Part shown: one piece after another, positions 17,795 to 24,944 of the stretch | Position numbering within the stretch: the first letter of the stretch is position 1 | Layout: the number at the start of each line of letters is the position of its first letter | DNA from: Cyanobacteria bacterium SZAS LIN-3 | GTDB taxonomy: Bacteria; Cyanobacteriota; Vampirovibrionia; Obscuribacterales; Obscuribacteraceae | NCBI GenBank assembly: GCA_018266215.1 | Contig: JAFEAV010000019.1 | Span: forward strand, 29,549 to 93,548 | DNA: 64,000 bases | Reading direction: 5' to 3' | Notes under the pieces: model-generated | Database searches by the model: none | What the model saw: only the letters and a program-made list of their open reading frames with translations | What the model was told of the DNA's origin: nothing | Program-made: the position numbers and the translations under genes

Positions 17795-18898
17795 TTATGT
17801 TTTACAAACTCGTTCAACCAGGAGGCGTTTATAGAAAAAGGTCTTGGTGATGGCGGCCAGTGAGGTACTGAATTGTTCTTCGATTTGCAGGTGCTGGGGG
17901 CAATAGGCGGCTGCTTCTCTGTCCACCAACATGTTCCAGTAGACCATGCGCCCGTCTGCGGCTGAGGCTCTGACAATCACTTCGGTAAGTGTCCGGCACT
18001 GTTCAGGGCTGAGATATTCGAAGACATCCGACAGGTTGAAGCTGTGGATGCTGCCTTCCGGCAGGGACTCGACAATGTCATTGAGATTTCCCTGGCGCAA
18101 TTCCAGAGCACCCAGATTGGCCCTGATTGTTTCAAAATTTTCCGGGCGCAGGTAGTGCGGCAGTGCCGTGCCGTAATCACCGGTAAGTATCCAGCGCAGA
18201 TATGGATTGTTGGCCGGCTCTTGTTCTATTAAGGCCGTTTTGCTTGCCTGCAATAAGAACAGGCTGAGACTTTCCTGGGCATAGGCAAAGAAACACTTTT
18301 CCCGCCCCAGAAAGGCCATTGTGAATCGCGAAAAGAACAGCTTGAAAAGAAAGAGATAGATCAGTGTGCCCCATTTCTTCCTGTAAAACTCAGCTCTCTG
18401 ATTGCGCGCCTTGGCTTGCAAAAGCTCGTTGACGACTGCCGGACTTTTGACGAGGGGCAAAACGAAGCGGCGAAACACTCTGAAATAGCGCTCCATCTTG
18501 CCCTGATCGATGATGCCTTTGTCAATCAGATCGGTGTTTTGATCAAAGTACTGCCTAGCCTGACTGCTCAAGTCCATGCGCATTTTGCTGTATAACGCCA
18601 GGCGATCGTCTGTCTCTTGCTGGTGGTCGGCCCCGAGGAAATAGAGCATCTCGGCGTGACTCAATGCCCTGAAACACTGCGTCTTAAGCTCGAGCAATGC
18701 CAGCTGAGCAGCGCTCAAGTCCACAGCTATGACTTTGGCAGGCGAGCAAGTAAGGAGCGACAGAGTATTGTCCCCCGCCGAACAGATAGACAAGACTGTC
18801 TGTCCGGGCTTTACCTTCATATGCTGCAAGAGAGTATCGCTGTCTTCCCAGCACTGGGAATAGCGAATCATATTCTTGTTAATATCATCTACGCCCAT
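17795..18898 (-). CDS. BtaA-like SAM-dependent 3-amino-3-carboxypropyl transferase (DUF3419)
   Basis: The 367-residue protein matches the DUF3419/BtaA family. It begins with RYSQCWEDSDTLL, then the SAM-binding segment VLSICSAGDNTLSLL and VIAVDLSAAQ, and later NLSDVFEYLSPEQ, all typical of the family. BtaA moves the aminocarboxypropyl group of SAM onto diacylglycerol, the first step of betaine-lipid (DGTS) synthesis. The partner N-methyltransferase BtaB is not next to it, so the final product may differ from DGTS. The start overlaps the upstream PEP-synthase-like gene by 10 bases. Not given a gene symbol because the acceptor is unproven. Confidence 0.88.
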   Translation of the reverse strand: MGVDDINKNMIRYSQCWEDSDTLLQHMKVKPGQTVLSICSAGDNTLSLLTCSPAKVIAVDLSAAQLALLELKTQCFRALSHAEMLYFLGADHQQETDDRLALYSKMRMDLSSQARQYFDQNTDLIDKGIIDQGKMERYFRVFRRFVLPLVKSPAVVNELLQAKARNQRAEFYRKKWGTLIYLFLFKLFFSRFTMAFLGREKCFFAYAQESLSLFLLQASKTALIEQEPANNPYLRWILTGDYGTALPHYLRPENFETIRANLGALELRQGNLNDIVESLPEGSIHSFNLSDVFEYLSPEQCRTLTEVIVRASAADGRMVYWNMLVDREAAAYCPQHLQIEEQFSTSLAAITKTFFYKRLLVERVCKT

Positions 18899-21423
18899 TG
18901 TAATTCTCGTTCTTCTCTTACAGTCAAGATTTTGACCGTGCCTTTAGCGCCGTCAATTTCAATCAGATCACCGGTCCGTATCTGCTCTAAGGCTCCCTTG
19001 GCTGATACCACCGCCGGTAATTTCAATTCTCGGGCGACGATCGCTGTATGAGACAGCATGCTGCCGTAGCTGGTGACAATGCCTTTGCACAGAGCAAAAT
19101 GCATGATCCAACCAGGGTCGGTGCGTTCGGCCACAAGGATCTCGCCCGGGAGTAGATGCTCCGTCTGCGGATCTTTGATCACCCGGGCCAGTCCCGAGAC
19201 TACCCCGGAAGACGCCGGTAAGCCTGTTATCGTGCCGGCGATTCCGGCAATAGAAGCGTCAACAACTTGCTTGTCAAAGACGGCTGCCGCACCAACGGCG
19301 CCTGTAATTCGAACACGATCAGGTATGGATGAGGCAAATTGCTTCTCGGCCTGGCGCCTGAGTGCGGCCAGACCGCGCAAGTTTTTACATGTCGAGGTAC
19401 CTTCGATGTAGCCCAGGACTTCTTCGATCTCAAGATAGAAAATATCCTGCCTGGAATCAAGTATGTTCTGCTCGACAAAGCGTTGTCCGATGGTATTGAT
19501 GATGTCGCGCACCAGACCAAATACGCCGGTGCGGGCAAAGCGCAGGTTTTCCCTTCCGGCGATCAGATTGCGTGTCGGTCTGCTGATAATATCGCACAGG
19601 GTAGCGCGCAGGAAGTTACTGACAGTCGGGCTTTTGCGAGCGGCGCTGACGACCTTTAGACCTGGTCTGGCTGTTTTTGCGCTCTGTTCCGTTGACTTAG
19701 CTCTAGCCACGGTGGCTATTGTCGAAAGCAGCAGAGCGGGGTTATCGCGCACACTTTCGCTTTCCAGCTTAAGCTCACCGATGGAGCGATCACCAAATTT
19801 CTCAAGATAGTTCAGATATTGACCATAGGCCCGGGGATGCGCCGGGAACAATTTGTCGACATTTTTGTTTTGCAGCATGGAAGCGATAAGTGCGCCGTCG
19901 CCTTTGATCTGTTCGGCGATTTCAGCGATTATCCGTGGTGGCTCGGCGCTGACCACGTTGCCCAGGCCTTCAATAAGAGTAGTGGTTGACGACGATCCGC
20001 CATCGAGCTTCTGATAAATGCCGAAGAAAATCATGGCGAAGAAGTCATTTACGATAGGTGCATCCCAGTGGCGCAGAAGGTCCATCTCCAGTCGGCGATA
20101 GAGTCTACAGAGGCTATCGAGATCCATTTCACGAATCTCATTGCGGCTGATGGCCAGGATGCTGTCGAGACGTTTTTCGAATTGTTTTTTGCTTCCTTCC
20201 AGTTTGAAGTACTGTCGCAGAATATGGGCAAGCGCCACCATGGTGGCAAGTCGTGCGCCAGGGCCCGGTTTGCGATCAGCCTCCGGTGGACTGCTGACCT
20301 CGCGGGCCGGGTCCTTCAAGCCCATCATATTTTCCATAAAAGTGCGATTGGTTCTGTAGGCCGGCAGAAGCGCCATCAGCCTGTACCAGTTGCCCAGGTT
20401 GTAGTAAACACGTCCTTCCACAAAGCCGAGCATTCCGGCAAAAATATCTTCGTTTTTGCTAATGATGACTTCTTTGACACCCATGAGACGGACAAAAGAA
20501 CGGTAAACCTCAAGGTAGGCCCGACGTACAAATGAAAATGTCATCGGGCTGGTGATGCCCGGATAGCTCTCCTGAATATTGCTGCCGTCAAAGATGCGCA
20601 CGTTGCCTGTTGGCTTCGTCGCAGTTGTCGTAACCGGACGCAGCTGGAGTATATAAATCTGATCCTGACTCAGTGCCCATTCCACATCAACGGCAAATCC
20701 GCATTTTGTTTTCAGGTCCCTGATTGAGTCTGCCAACAAGCGAGCGTGGCGATCGCCTAGTGCTGTGCCGCCACCGCGGCTGATTGCAGTACCATTGACC
20801 ACAATCTGTTCGCCGTCAACCAGACCTTGCACAAGGTCATCGGCCAGACCGTCGACGGCATTGATGACGACTTCGTCAGCCCCGGTTACAGGATTGATGG
20901 AAAAAGCCACGCCCGCCTGTTCCGCCGGTACCATTACTTGCACCAGCACCGCCATGCGCGCTGGGCTGCCTGTTTTTGCGGCACCTGCCGGGACCATGGC
21001 CTGATACTGAATGACATTGTTTGCCCTGGCTGAGGCTACTACATCTCTGGCCCTAGACAAAATGTCCGCAGCGTCCACATTCAAAAATGATTTGAATTGC
21101 CCGGCAAAGGAGCCTGTCTTCTGATCTTCGCAGAGGCTGGAGGAGCGCACTGCAAATTTTGCATCTCTGCTGCCACCGCTGATCAACTGCGCGGCGGTGG
21201 CAATGTCGGTCGCTAATAAATGTCCGGCACCTCGCTCATTGAATTCGGTCCCCGCCTTAATCACAAAAAATGGTGGCACTTTGAATTGACCGCAGCCAAG
21301 CACGGTGCGCAGTCCCTCTGCCTTCCCACCAATGTGTCCAGCGCCCTCGGGCTTGAGCGATTTTGCTCCACCCCTGAGGTCGTCCATTAGCAGGATGTTT
21401 TGAGTTTTAAAAAGACTATTCAT
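18889..21423 (-). CDS. PEP-synthase/rifampin-phosphotransferase-like dikinase
   Basis: The 844-residue protein has an N-terminal ATP-grasp domain of the pyruvate-phosphate-dikinase type (HIGGKAEGL, KFAVRSSSLCED, GSFAGQF, DVEWALSQDQIYILQLRPV), a central helical region of about 400 residues (GRVYYNLGNWYRLMALLPAY) and a C-terminal swivelling domain with the phosphorylatable His792 in SMLSHTAIVAREL. The PEP/pyruvate-binding TIM barrel of true PEP synthases is missing. This three-part order is that of rifampin phosphotransferase and related proteins, which move the beta-phosphate of ATP via His to a hydroxyl on a small molecule. In this cluster the acceptor may be a lipid precursor rather than an antibiotic. 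It lies 17 bases after the UbiA gene and overlaps the BtaA-like gene. Confidence 0.85.
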   Translation of the reverse strand: MNSLFKTQNILLMDDLRGGAKSLKPEGAGHIGGKAEGLRTVLGCGQFKVPPFFVIKAGTEFNERGAGHLLATDIATAAQLISGGSRDAKFAVRSSSLCEDQKTGSFAGQFKSFLNVDAADILSRARDVVASARANNVIQYQAMVPAGAAKTGSPARMAVLVQVMVPAEQAGVAFSINPVTGADEVVINAVDGLADDLVQGLVDGEQIVVNGTAISRGGGTALGDRHARLLADSIRDLKTKCGFAVDVEWALSQDQIYILQLRPVTTTATKPTGNVRIFDGSNIQESYPGITSPMTFSFVRRAYLEVYRSFVRLMGVKEVIISKNEDIFAGMLGFVEGRVYYNLGNWYRLMALLPAYRTNRTFMENMMGLKDPAREVSSPPEADRKPGPGARLATMVALAHILRQYFKLEGSKKQFEKRLDSILAISRNEIREMDLDSLCRLYRRLEMDLLRHWDAPIVNDFFAMIFFGIYQKLDGGSSSTTTLIEGLGNVVSAEPPRIIAEIAEQIKGDGALIASMLQNKNVDKLFPAHPRAYGQYLNYLEKFGDRSIGELKLESESVRDNPALLLSTIATVARAKSTEQSAKTARPGLKVVSAARKSPTVSNFLRATLCDIISRPTRNLIAGRENLRFARTGVFGLVRDIINTIGQRFVEQNILDSRQDIFYLEIEEVLGYIEGTSTCKNLRGLAALRRQAEKQFASSIPDRVRITGAVGAAAVFDKQVVDASIAGIAGTITGLPASSGVVSGLARVIKDPQTEHLLPGEILVAERTDPGWIMHFALCKGIVTSYGSMLSHTAIVARELKLPAVVSAKGALEQIRTGDLIEIDGAKGTVKILTVREERELQWA

Positions 21424-21440
21424 TTTGACACCAGTTTCAT

Positions 21441-22394
21441 TTAGAAGATTTGGGCGTTGGCCGAGCAGAGAAAAACAATCAGATAACCAAGAAGGACAGC
21501 CAGATTGGAAACTTTCGTTAGAGGCTTTTGCATGGCCCCGCCCTTTGTCATCTGGCAGGCGAGGAGCACTACAAGCATGTCGGTGACGGCTAAAAGGGTG
21601 AGGCCATAAATGGCAGTGGGGAAATATGACAGTGCCAGGGCAAACAGCAGGTGTGCGGTAAAGAGGCAGGCAGTCAAAAGCGAAAGCGCCTTTCGCAGAC
21701 CGAGCATTTTGCTGTAGGTTTCTACCCCAGGTTTCTCTTCACTCGCAGCGCGGATCTTGCGGCCAAGCTCTATTACCAGACCGTTGGCAAAGCCGGCGGC
21801 CAGGAATAGATACAGTCCCGGCGAAGTAAAGTCTCTGGTCAGAGGCCAGTGCCACCAGTCGAGGGCGGTTATGAAAAGATCGCTCAGTACCAGAATGAAC
21901 ATGTGACTGAGTACGTAAAGGAGGGGGCGAGCTCTTAAATATTCAGAACAAAAGAACTCCCGGGACATTAGGACAAAATATGTCCAGACCAGTGCCAGCA
22001 AAACAAGCATCGATGGATTGTAGGACGCCACAAGCACTACCTGAAGACCGGCACCGATAGCGGCGGCCCAGGTCAATTCGGCCAGGGATATGAGACCGCG
22101 GGGCACCGGGCGCTCGGCCTGATAGAGGGCGTCTTCTTCACGATCCTTCCATTCGTCGGCGACTCGCAACTGGAAAAAGAGCGTGTAGATGACGCCAAAA
22201 CCGACCACCGCTTGCTGCAGAGTGATCACCGAGTGACCCAGGCGAAGTACGCTCGACAGCGCGATCCCGGCAAGAACGAAGAGCGCGGTGATGACGCTGT
22301 AGGCAATTGGCGGGAAGCGCTCCGGCAGATACTGGGCGAAGCGAGCCGGCAGCGTACTGAGATCGTTCCTGCTGGGGGCGTGCGAAAACGTCAT
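21441..22394 (-). CDS. UbiA-family prenyltransferase-like membrane protein
   Basis: The ATG at 22394 has GGAG 5-6 bases upstream and is preferred over a TTG at 22412. The product is about 317 residues with eight or so membrane helices. The region RVADEWKDREEDALY fits the first Asp-rich motif of UbiA prenyltransferases and is followed by ERPVPRGLIS, also typical. The second motif region (ELGRKIRAASEEKPGVETYSK) is recognisable, with Glu and Lys residues. The family transfers prenyl chains to aromatic or other acceptors in the membrane. It is the first gene of the minus-strand cluster, which implies an isoprenoid-derived product. Confidence 0.8.
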   Translation of the reverse strand: MTFSHAPSRNDLSTLPARFAQYLPERFPPIAYSVITALFVLAGIALSSVLRLGHSVITLQQAVVGFGVIYTLFFQLRVADEWKDREEDALYQAERPVPRGLISLAELTWAAAIGAGLQVVLVASYNPSMLVLLALVWTYFVLMSREFFCSEYLRARPLLYVLSHMFILVLSDLFITALDWWHWPLTRDFTSPGLYLFLAAGFANGLVIELGRKIRAASEEKPGVETYSKMLGLRKALSLLTACLFTAHLLFALALSYFPTAIYGLTLLAVTDMLVVLLACQMTKGGAMQKPLTKVSNLAVLLGYLIVFLCSANAQIF

Positions 22395-22463
22395 AAACAC
22401 TCCGTATTTCAAGCGTTTCGTTGGGTGGATCGGTTTGAGGGCTGTTCGGGCGAAAGGTTTCTT

Positions 22464-22486
22464 ACCCCCTCATTGTATGAAGGGGT
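22464..22486. promoter_or_regulatory. Hairpin in the leader of the lipid-like cluster
   Basis: ACCCC and GGGGT, then TCAT and ATGA inside, form a 9-bp stem with one mismatch and a 3-base loop, 70-92 bases upstream of the chosen UbiA start. On the minus strand a TACAAT lies at its centre and could be a -10 element, but no good -35 lies 17 bases away. It may be a leader RNA structure or a protein-binding site. The rest of the 22413-22687 intergenic stretch shows nothing else definite. Confidence 0.3.
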
Positions 22487-22687
22487 GACGCGGCTATATG
22501 CCCGGACAATACAGTTTGCCGACTGTAGATCCGGCTCCTAATTACTCCGAGCCGCCCGTATGCCGGCAATATTCAGGGGTTGACCGTTCTCAGTGTGGAT
22601 CTCCCTATTTACGCCGAAATGAGCTGGGCTTAAATTTGCGAATCCAGCACAGGCTGGAGGCGCATCCCACCACAAGGAGGCGGAGCA

Positions 22688-23098
22688 ATGCTTTTGAAGA
22701 AATGGCCAGGTTCTGGCAAACAATGGAAACTGATTTTAAGTGTTCTGGGGGTTATGTTCGTTATGTTCGGCGTGCTCAGCTCGCTTCCGGCTGATGCGCA
22801 GGGTCTTGTCGGAGCACCGGTAGATACACATCAAGGAAGTTTACAAGCTGGGCAGTTGCCAGACTACGGCTACGACCAGGCCCGAGATATATCGCGCGCG
22901 GTGACTGCGGTGACTGCACTGCTGTGCTTCGGCATCGGCTGTTTCCGGATGGGCAAGGTAAAGGGTAAGCGCCTGGCTAAGGAGATTTGCGGACTGGCAA
23001 TAGTGCCGGTGGCGGTCCACCTGGCCGGTACATTTGCCATCAACAACTTTGGTGGCCTGGGCGGCTGTCCCGTCGCTTCAATTGAGGTGCTCCAATAA
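22688..23098 (+). CDS. Small membrane protein of unknown function
   Basis: AAGGAGG sits close upstream of the ATG. The 136-residue protein has three hydrophobic segments: an N-terminal one at about 17-35 that could be a signal anchor, one at about 77-90 and one at 102-118. Between the first two is a soluble stretch of about 40 residues (DTHQGSLQAGQLPDYGY). A single Cys occurs in each of the last membrane-proximal regions. No family is recognised. Its stop TAA overlaps the next gene's ATG by one base (TAATG), so the two are translationally coupled and probably act together. Confidence 0.75.
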   Translation: MLLKKWPGSGKQWKLILSVLGVMFVMFGVLSSLPADAQGLVGAPVDTHQGSLQAGQLPDYGYDQARDISRAVTAVTALLCFGIGCFRMGKVKGKRLAKEICGLAIVPVAVHLAGTFAINNFGGLGGCPVASIEVLQ

Positions 23099-24195
23099 TG
23101 ACTGTAGCCAGGACAAGCCAAAGCTCCACAGCGCCAAATCCCTGGATTCTCAATCCGGTTCTTGATTTACTGCTTTGTTGCGGCGGCTTGTTTTGGCTCC
23201 TGATCGGTATTATCGCTTTTATCGGGCTGCATCCGGCACTGGTGAGCAAGCCTCTGGTGGTAGCAATTGTGGTGGCTGGCTCAATTTGCCACCACATATT
23301 TAATGATCCGCACCATCCGGCAACGTTACACCGAGCCTATTCGAGTGCCACGAGCGACAGAACAATTCGCCTTAAGGTGACGGTACTTGCTTTCATCGCA
23401 TTGGCAGTGGCTCTTTCGATCTACTACGTGCATTCGACCTCAATCCTGTGCATCAAACTTATTGTTGCCTGGGGAATCTATCATCAGTTGGCGCAATCTT
23501 ACGGTATCGCATTGATTTATTGCTTCAAGCGTGGAGTTATTCTAAATCGATTCGAAAAGCTGATTATCACCGGTCTGGTAAACAATGCCTCAGCCTATCT
23601 GATTCTGCGTATGTTTTCCGCCGGGGCGTATAACGCCTCGCCGACAGTCCTGGGCTTGGTCATGCCTGCCTGGTCTTTCGTGCCGACGGCAGTCACCAGC
23701 TTGTCCCTAATTGTTTTGCAATTGAATATAGTGGCATTTTTAACGATGGTGGCATGCAAGTATGCGCGGGACAAAGTGCTTTTCCCTCTGCCGGCAGCCT
23801 TGACTCTTTTTACCTTGATTGTGATGCCATTTGTCGTAGGTACAACGTTTTCCTTTGTATGGGTCTGGCTGTCTACTGTATTCTTTCATTCCAGTCAATA
23901 TCTTGTGGTTTCAGCTGCCTATTACTTAAAAGAGCGCGGCCTACCGGAAAATGTCCCTCTCCACAAAATCGCATCGATGCTCAAGACGTCGATCTTCATC
24001 GAATATTTCCTGGGCATAGTCTTGGGCGGCTTTGCGCTCAGTTATATTTTGCCGCGTGTCTTGGCTCACGGCGGAGGAGACAAGCTACTAATCTTTGCAG
24101 CCGTTTGGGCTTTCCTCAATCTACATCACTATGCTACGGATAGTCTCTTGTGGAAACTCCGCGATCCAGCCACTCGTAGACTCCTCATTTCTTAG
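23098..24195 (+). CDS. Multi-pass membrane protein with conserved-looking His clusters
   Basis: The 365-residue protein has about nine membrane helices. Histidines cluster at membrane boundaries: CHHIFNDPHHPATLHR near residue 65-80, WGIYHQLAQ near 130, FFHSSQY near 265 and LHHYATDSLLWKLRD near the C-terminus. Such spaced HH/HxxxH groups resemble metal-binding sites of membrane di-iron enzymes (desaturases, hydroxylases), but the spacing does not match a family I can name with confidence. The HHYATDSLLWKLRDP ending recalls a group of uncharacterised bacterial membrane proteins. It is coupled to the small membrane protein just upstream. Confidence 0.72.
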   Translation: MTVARTSQSSTAPNPWILNPVLDLLLCCGGLFWLLIGIIAFIGLHPALVSKPLVVAIVVAGSICHHIFNDPHHPATLHRAYSSATSDRTIRLKVTVLAFIALAVALSIYYVHSTSILCIKLIVAWGIYHQLAQSYGIALIYCFKRGVILNRFEKLIITGLVNNASAYLILRMFSAGAYNASPTVLGLVMPAWSFVPTAVTSLSLIVLQLNIVAFLTMVACKYARDKVLFPLPAALTLFTLIVMPFVVGTTFSFVWVWLSTVFFHSSQYLVVSAAYYLKERGLPENVPLHKIASMLKTSIFIEYFLGIVLGGFALSYILPRVLAHGGGDKLLIFAAVWAFLNLHHYATDSLLWKLRDPATRRLLIS

Positions 24196-24314
24196 CTACT
24201 TGGTCAACAAGTACTTAGCCGCCACCGTGGTCAGATGTTGTTGTCAAGGCACGATAGCCAACGCCCCCGATTGAGAAAGGATAGATTAGCGAGCTTACCT
24301 GGCCAGGAGGCTGT

Positions 24315-24743
24315 ATGCAAAACTGGATCGTCTATGCGTTCCTCTCGATGTTCTTCGCCGGATTTACTTCGGTAATTGCCAAAAAGGGCCTGGTAAATAT
24401 TTCGGGCGACCTTGGCCTGACCATTCGTACGTGTTTTGTTTTTGCCTTTGTCCTCGGATTTGCGTGGTTTGTGGTGCCGCATAAAGAATGGGAAATGCTG
24501 CGCAAACCGAATATTTTGTGGCTTGGAGCTTCAGCCGTAACAACGACGCTGTCGTGGATTTTCTACTACCGCGCTATCAAACTGGGTGAAGTTTCCACAG
24601 TCGCGCTCATCGATAAAGGCAGCGTCGTAGTGGCCGTGGTGCTCGCATTTTTCCTTTTGCACGAATCAATTACCACGCCTAAATTAATCGGCGCCTCGCT
24701 CATAGCCGCTGGCCTGTTTGTCATCAGTCGTGGCCAGGGCTAG
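24315..24743 (+). CDS. Single-domain EamA-family (DMT) membrane protein
   Basis: AGGAGG is followed closely by the ATG. The 142-residue product has five hydrophobic helices and matches one EamA repeat (LSMFFAGFTSVIAKKGL, WIFYYRAIKLGEVSTVALIDKGSVVVAV, LIGASLIAAGLFVI). Usual drug/metabolite transporters have two such repeats, so this half-size form probably works as a dimer, like the small DMT proteins. The substrate is unknown. It stands alone between the His-rich membrane protein and the adhesin gene. Confidence 0.88.
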   Translation: MQNWIVYAFLSMFFAGFTSVIAKKGLVNISGDLGLTIRTCFVFAFVLGFAWFVVPHKEWEMLRKPNILWLGASAVTTTLSWIFYYRAIKLGEVSTVALIDKGSVVVAVVLAFFLLHESITTPKLIGASLIAAGLFVISRGQG

Positions 24744-24848
24744 GGAATCACCCCGGTAGCCAAGCGCTATTTTTAAGGCGCCGTTTTGCTCTGGCGACCC
24801 TTTATCTATAAGGATTGCTGTATCCTTTATATGGCCTTTTTGCATGAT

Positions 24849-24874
24849 GACTGGTTCTCACCTTGAGACCAGTC
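24849..24874 (+). promoter_or_regulatory. Hairpin upstream of the giant adhesin gene
   Basis: GACTGGT and ACCAGTC (7 bp), continued by CTCA/TGAG after a one-base bulge, form a stable stem-loop between the EamA gene and the adhesin. There is no T-tract behind it, so a leader RNA structure is more likely than a terminator for the EamA gene. Confidence 0.35.
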
Positions 24875-24911
24875 GAAAAGTCAGCGCAGACTAAGAATCT
24901 GAAGGTCCGCC

Positions 24912-24944
24912 ATGAGTATGACCAGAGCCAATGCAGGGGGCTAA
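24912..24944 (+). CDS. Possible 10-codon leader peptide ahead of the adhesin gene
   Basis: AAGG lies just upstream of an ATG that opens a 10-codon frame (MSMTRANAGG). Its TAA ends one base before a TTG at 24946 that is in frame with the adhesin and preceded by AGGGGG. The arrangement would allow translational coupling if the TTG is the true adhesin start. It is too short to be recognised by similarity. Confidence 0.3.
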   Translation: MSMTRANAGG

